DNA from: Novosphingobium sp. FKTRR1
GTDB lineage: Bacteria; Pseudomonadota; Alphaproteobacteria; Sphingomonadales; Sphingomonadaceae
Reading direction: 5' to 3'
DNA length: 64,000 nt
Assembly (NCBI RefSeq): GCF_020404405.1
Contig: NZ_JAIZDA010000005.1
Location: 62,001 to 126,000, forward strand
Shown here: one piece after another, positions 62,943 to 64,000 of the stretch
Layout of the letters: every line of letters begins with the position of its first letter
Position numbering within the stretch: position 1 is the stretch's first letter
Translations under genes and position numbers: made by a program
Notes under the pieces: generated by a model
Database searches by the model: none
The model's input: the letters and a program-made list of their open reading frames with translations, nothing else
What the model was told of the DNA's origin: nothing

Positions 62943-64000
62943 ATGTCGCCAGCCACATTGTTCCTTCTGGCCTTCGGGCTGGGCCTTGTCGGCTGGCTGG
63001 CAGGGCGCTCGCGGGCCTGGGCCTTCCGCCGCAAGGCACCCGAAACCCGGCTGCATTCGCTGCCGGGTTTCCATGCCTGGTACGTCGCGCTGTGGATTGC
63101 GCTGCCGACGGTGCTGTTTGCGCTGATCTGGGCCGCGATCAGCCCTTCGTTGGTACTGGGCCATGTTCTGGCCGATCCAGCCGCATCCGTCCTGCCCGCT
63201 TTCGGGCTTGAGCGCGACACACTGCTGAGCGAGGCGCGCGCTGTGGCCACCGGTTCGGCCGCCGGTGTGTTCAACCCCGATGCCGAAGCGCTCGTTGCCC
63301 CGTTCCGCGCGGCGATCACGCTGTTCGACGGGATCGGGATTGTCGTAACGCTGGTGGTCGCCGTCGCGGGTGGCGCGTTTTCGTTCCTGCGGTTGCGGCC
63401 AGACTTCACCGCGCGCACCCGCGTCGAACGGGTCGTGCTCAACGTGCTGCTGTTCGCCTCGCTCGTGGCGATCCTGACCACCGCAGGGATCATCGCCAGC
63501 CTGGTGTTCGAGACCGGCCGCTTCTTCTCGATGGTCAACCCGATCGATTTCCTGTTCGGCACACATTGGGCGCCCGACCCGATGAGCAGCGGCGCGGTTG
63601 ACAGCAAGCAGTTCGGTGCGATCCCGCTGTTCTGGGGCACCATCTATATTGGCGCGATCATCGCCATGATCGTCGCCATCCCGCTGGGCCTGATGAGCGC
63701 GATTTTCCTCACCCAGTACGCCACCCCGCGCGTGCGCAGCGTGATCAAGCCGCTGCTCGAAATCCTCGCAGGCGTGCCGACGGTGGTTTACGGCTATTTC
63801 GCGGCGCTTACCGTGGCCCCGGCCGTTCGTGATTTCGCGCAAGGCATCGGCATCGCCAATGCCTCGACCGAAAGCGCGATGGCAGCGGGTCTGGTGATGG
63901 GGGTGATGATCATCCCGTTCGTCTCCTCGATGGCCGACGATTCCATCGCGGCGGTGCCGCAGGCGATGCGCGACGGCAGCCTGGCGATGGGCGCAACCAA
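62943..64000 (+). CDS. pstC: phosphate ABC transporter permease PstC, 3' truncated
   Basis: The frame is open to the right edge (352 codons seen). An N-terminal helix (SPATLFLLAFGLGLVGWLAG) and a long extra N-terminal region with two more helices precede the permease core (GTIYIGAIIAMIVAIPLGLM, then LTQYATPRVRS). The EAA-type loop is starting at the edge. The longer N-terminus is typical of alphaproteobacterial PstC. pstA, pstB, phoU and phoB are expected beyond the edge. Confidence 0.93.
   Translation, partial: MSPATLFLLAFGLGLVGWLAGRSRAWAFRRKAPETRLHSLPGFHAWYVALWIALPTVLFALIWAAISPSLVLGHVLADPAASVLPAFGLERDTLLSEARAVATGSAAGVFNPDAEALVAPFRAAITLFDGIGIVVTLVVAVAGGAFSFLRLRPDFTARTRVERVVLNVLLFASLVAILTTAGIIASLVFETGRFFSMVNPIDFLFGTHWAPDPMSSGAVDSKQFGAIPLFWGTIYIGAIIAMIVAIPLGLMSAIFLTQYATPRVRSVIKPLLEILAGVPTVVYGYFAALTVAPAVRDFAQGIGIANASTESAMAAGLVMGVMIIPFVSSMADDSIAAVPQAMRDGSLAMGAT

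Overview
The window is about 64 kb of GC-rich alphaproteobacterial chromosome, most like a sphingomonad (Novosphingobium or Sphingobium type). The evidence is the core gene order, the TonB-dependent receptor style, a TIGR02300 (FYDLN acid) protein, a LysR-type OxyR, and REP-like repeats that I recall from sphingomonad genomes. Species assignment is inference. I see no prophage, insertion sequence, integrase or CRISPR array. It looks like a stable chromosomal arm carrying accessory catabolic and efflux clusters.

Layout. 1-20.8 kb is mostly housekeeping: a truncated ethanolamine-type permease, a 2'-5' RNA ligase-like protein, mltG-fabF-acpP, aspS, rnd, oxyR, an SMR pump, pgsA next to an LplT-like transporter, an EVE protein, tRNA-Ala(GGC), aroA-cmk, a PilZ protein, an acyltransferase, and the rpsF-rpsR-rplI operon with a structured leader and a strong terminator. 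20.9-25.4 kb holds two tandem penicillin-acylase-family Ntn hydrolases. 25.8-27.7 kb has a small ExbD-like secreted protein and AMP nucleosidase. 27.8-37.4 kb holds two multidrug efflux systems pointing at each other: marR-emrA-emrB, and a TetR-linked RND operon (adaptor, pump, outer-membrane lipoprotein). 37.4-43.1 kb is a FAD monooxygenase / TonB receptor / SDR / LysR cluster of unknown substrate.

43.2-57.7 kb is the most interesting part. It looks like a LacI-controlled locus for sucrose and raffinose-type oligosaccharides: outer-membrane TonB receptor, inner-membrane sucrose-type symporter, cytoplasmic GH36 alpha-galactosidase, cytoplasmic GH68 fructosidase, and ROK fructokinase. Four similar 14-bp palindromes, built around TGCAAA and TTTGCA, lie in front of three separate transcription units of this locus, which suggests one LacI regulon. 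Behind the receptor sit a flavin-dependent halogenase homologue with its catalytic residues intact and an overlapping TPR plus 2OG-Fe(II) oxygenase gene. These have no obvious role in sugar breakdown and are the best candidate for an undescribed function.

57.7-64 kb ends with a beta-propeller protein, two small membrane proteins, a DUF2490 outer-membrane protein and phoR-pstS-pstC. A Pho box precedes pstS, and two more in the opposite orientation precede the DUF2490 gene, which places it in the phosphate-starvation regulon. pstC runs off the right edge and the permease runs off the left edge.
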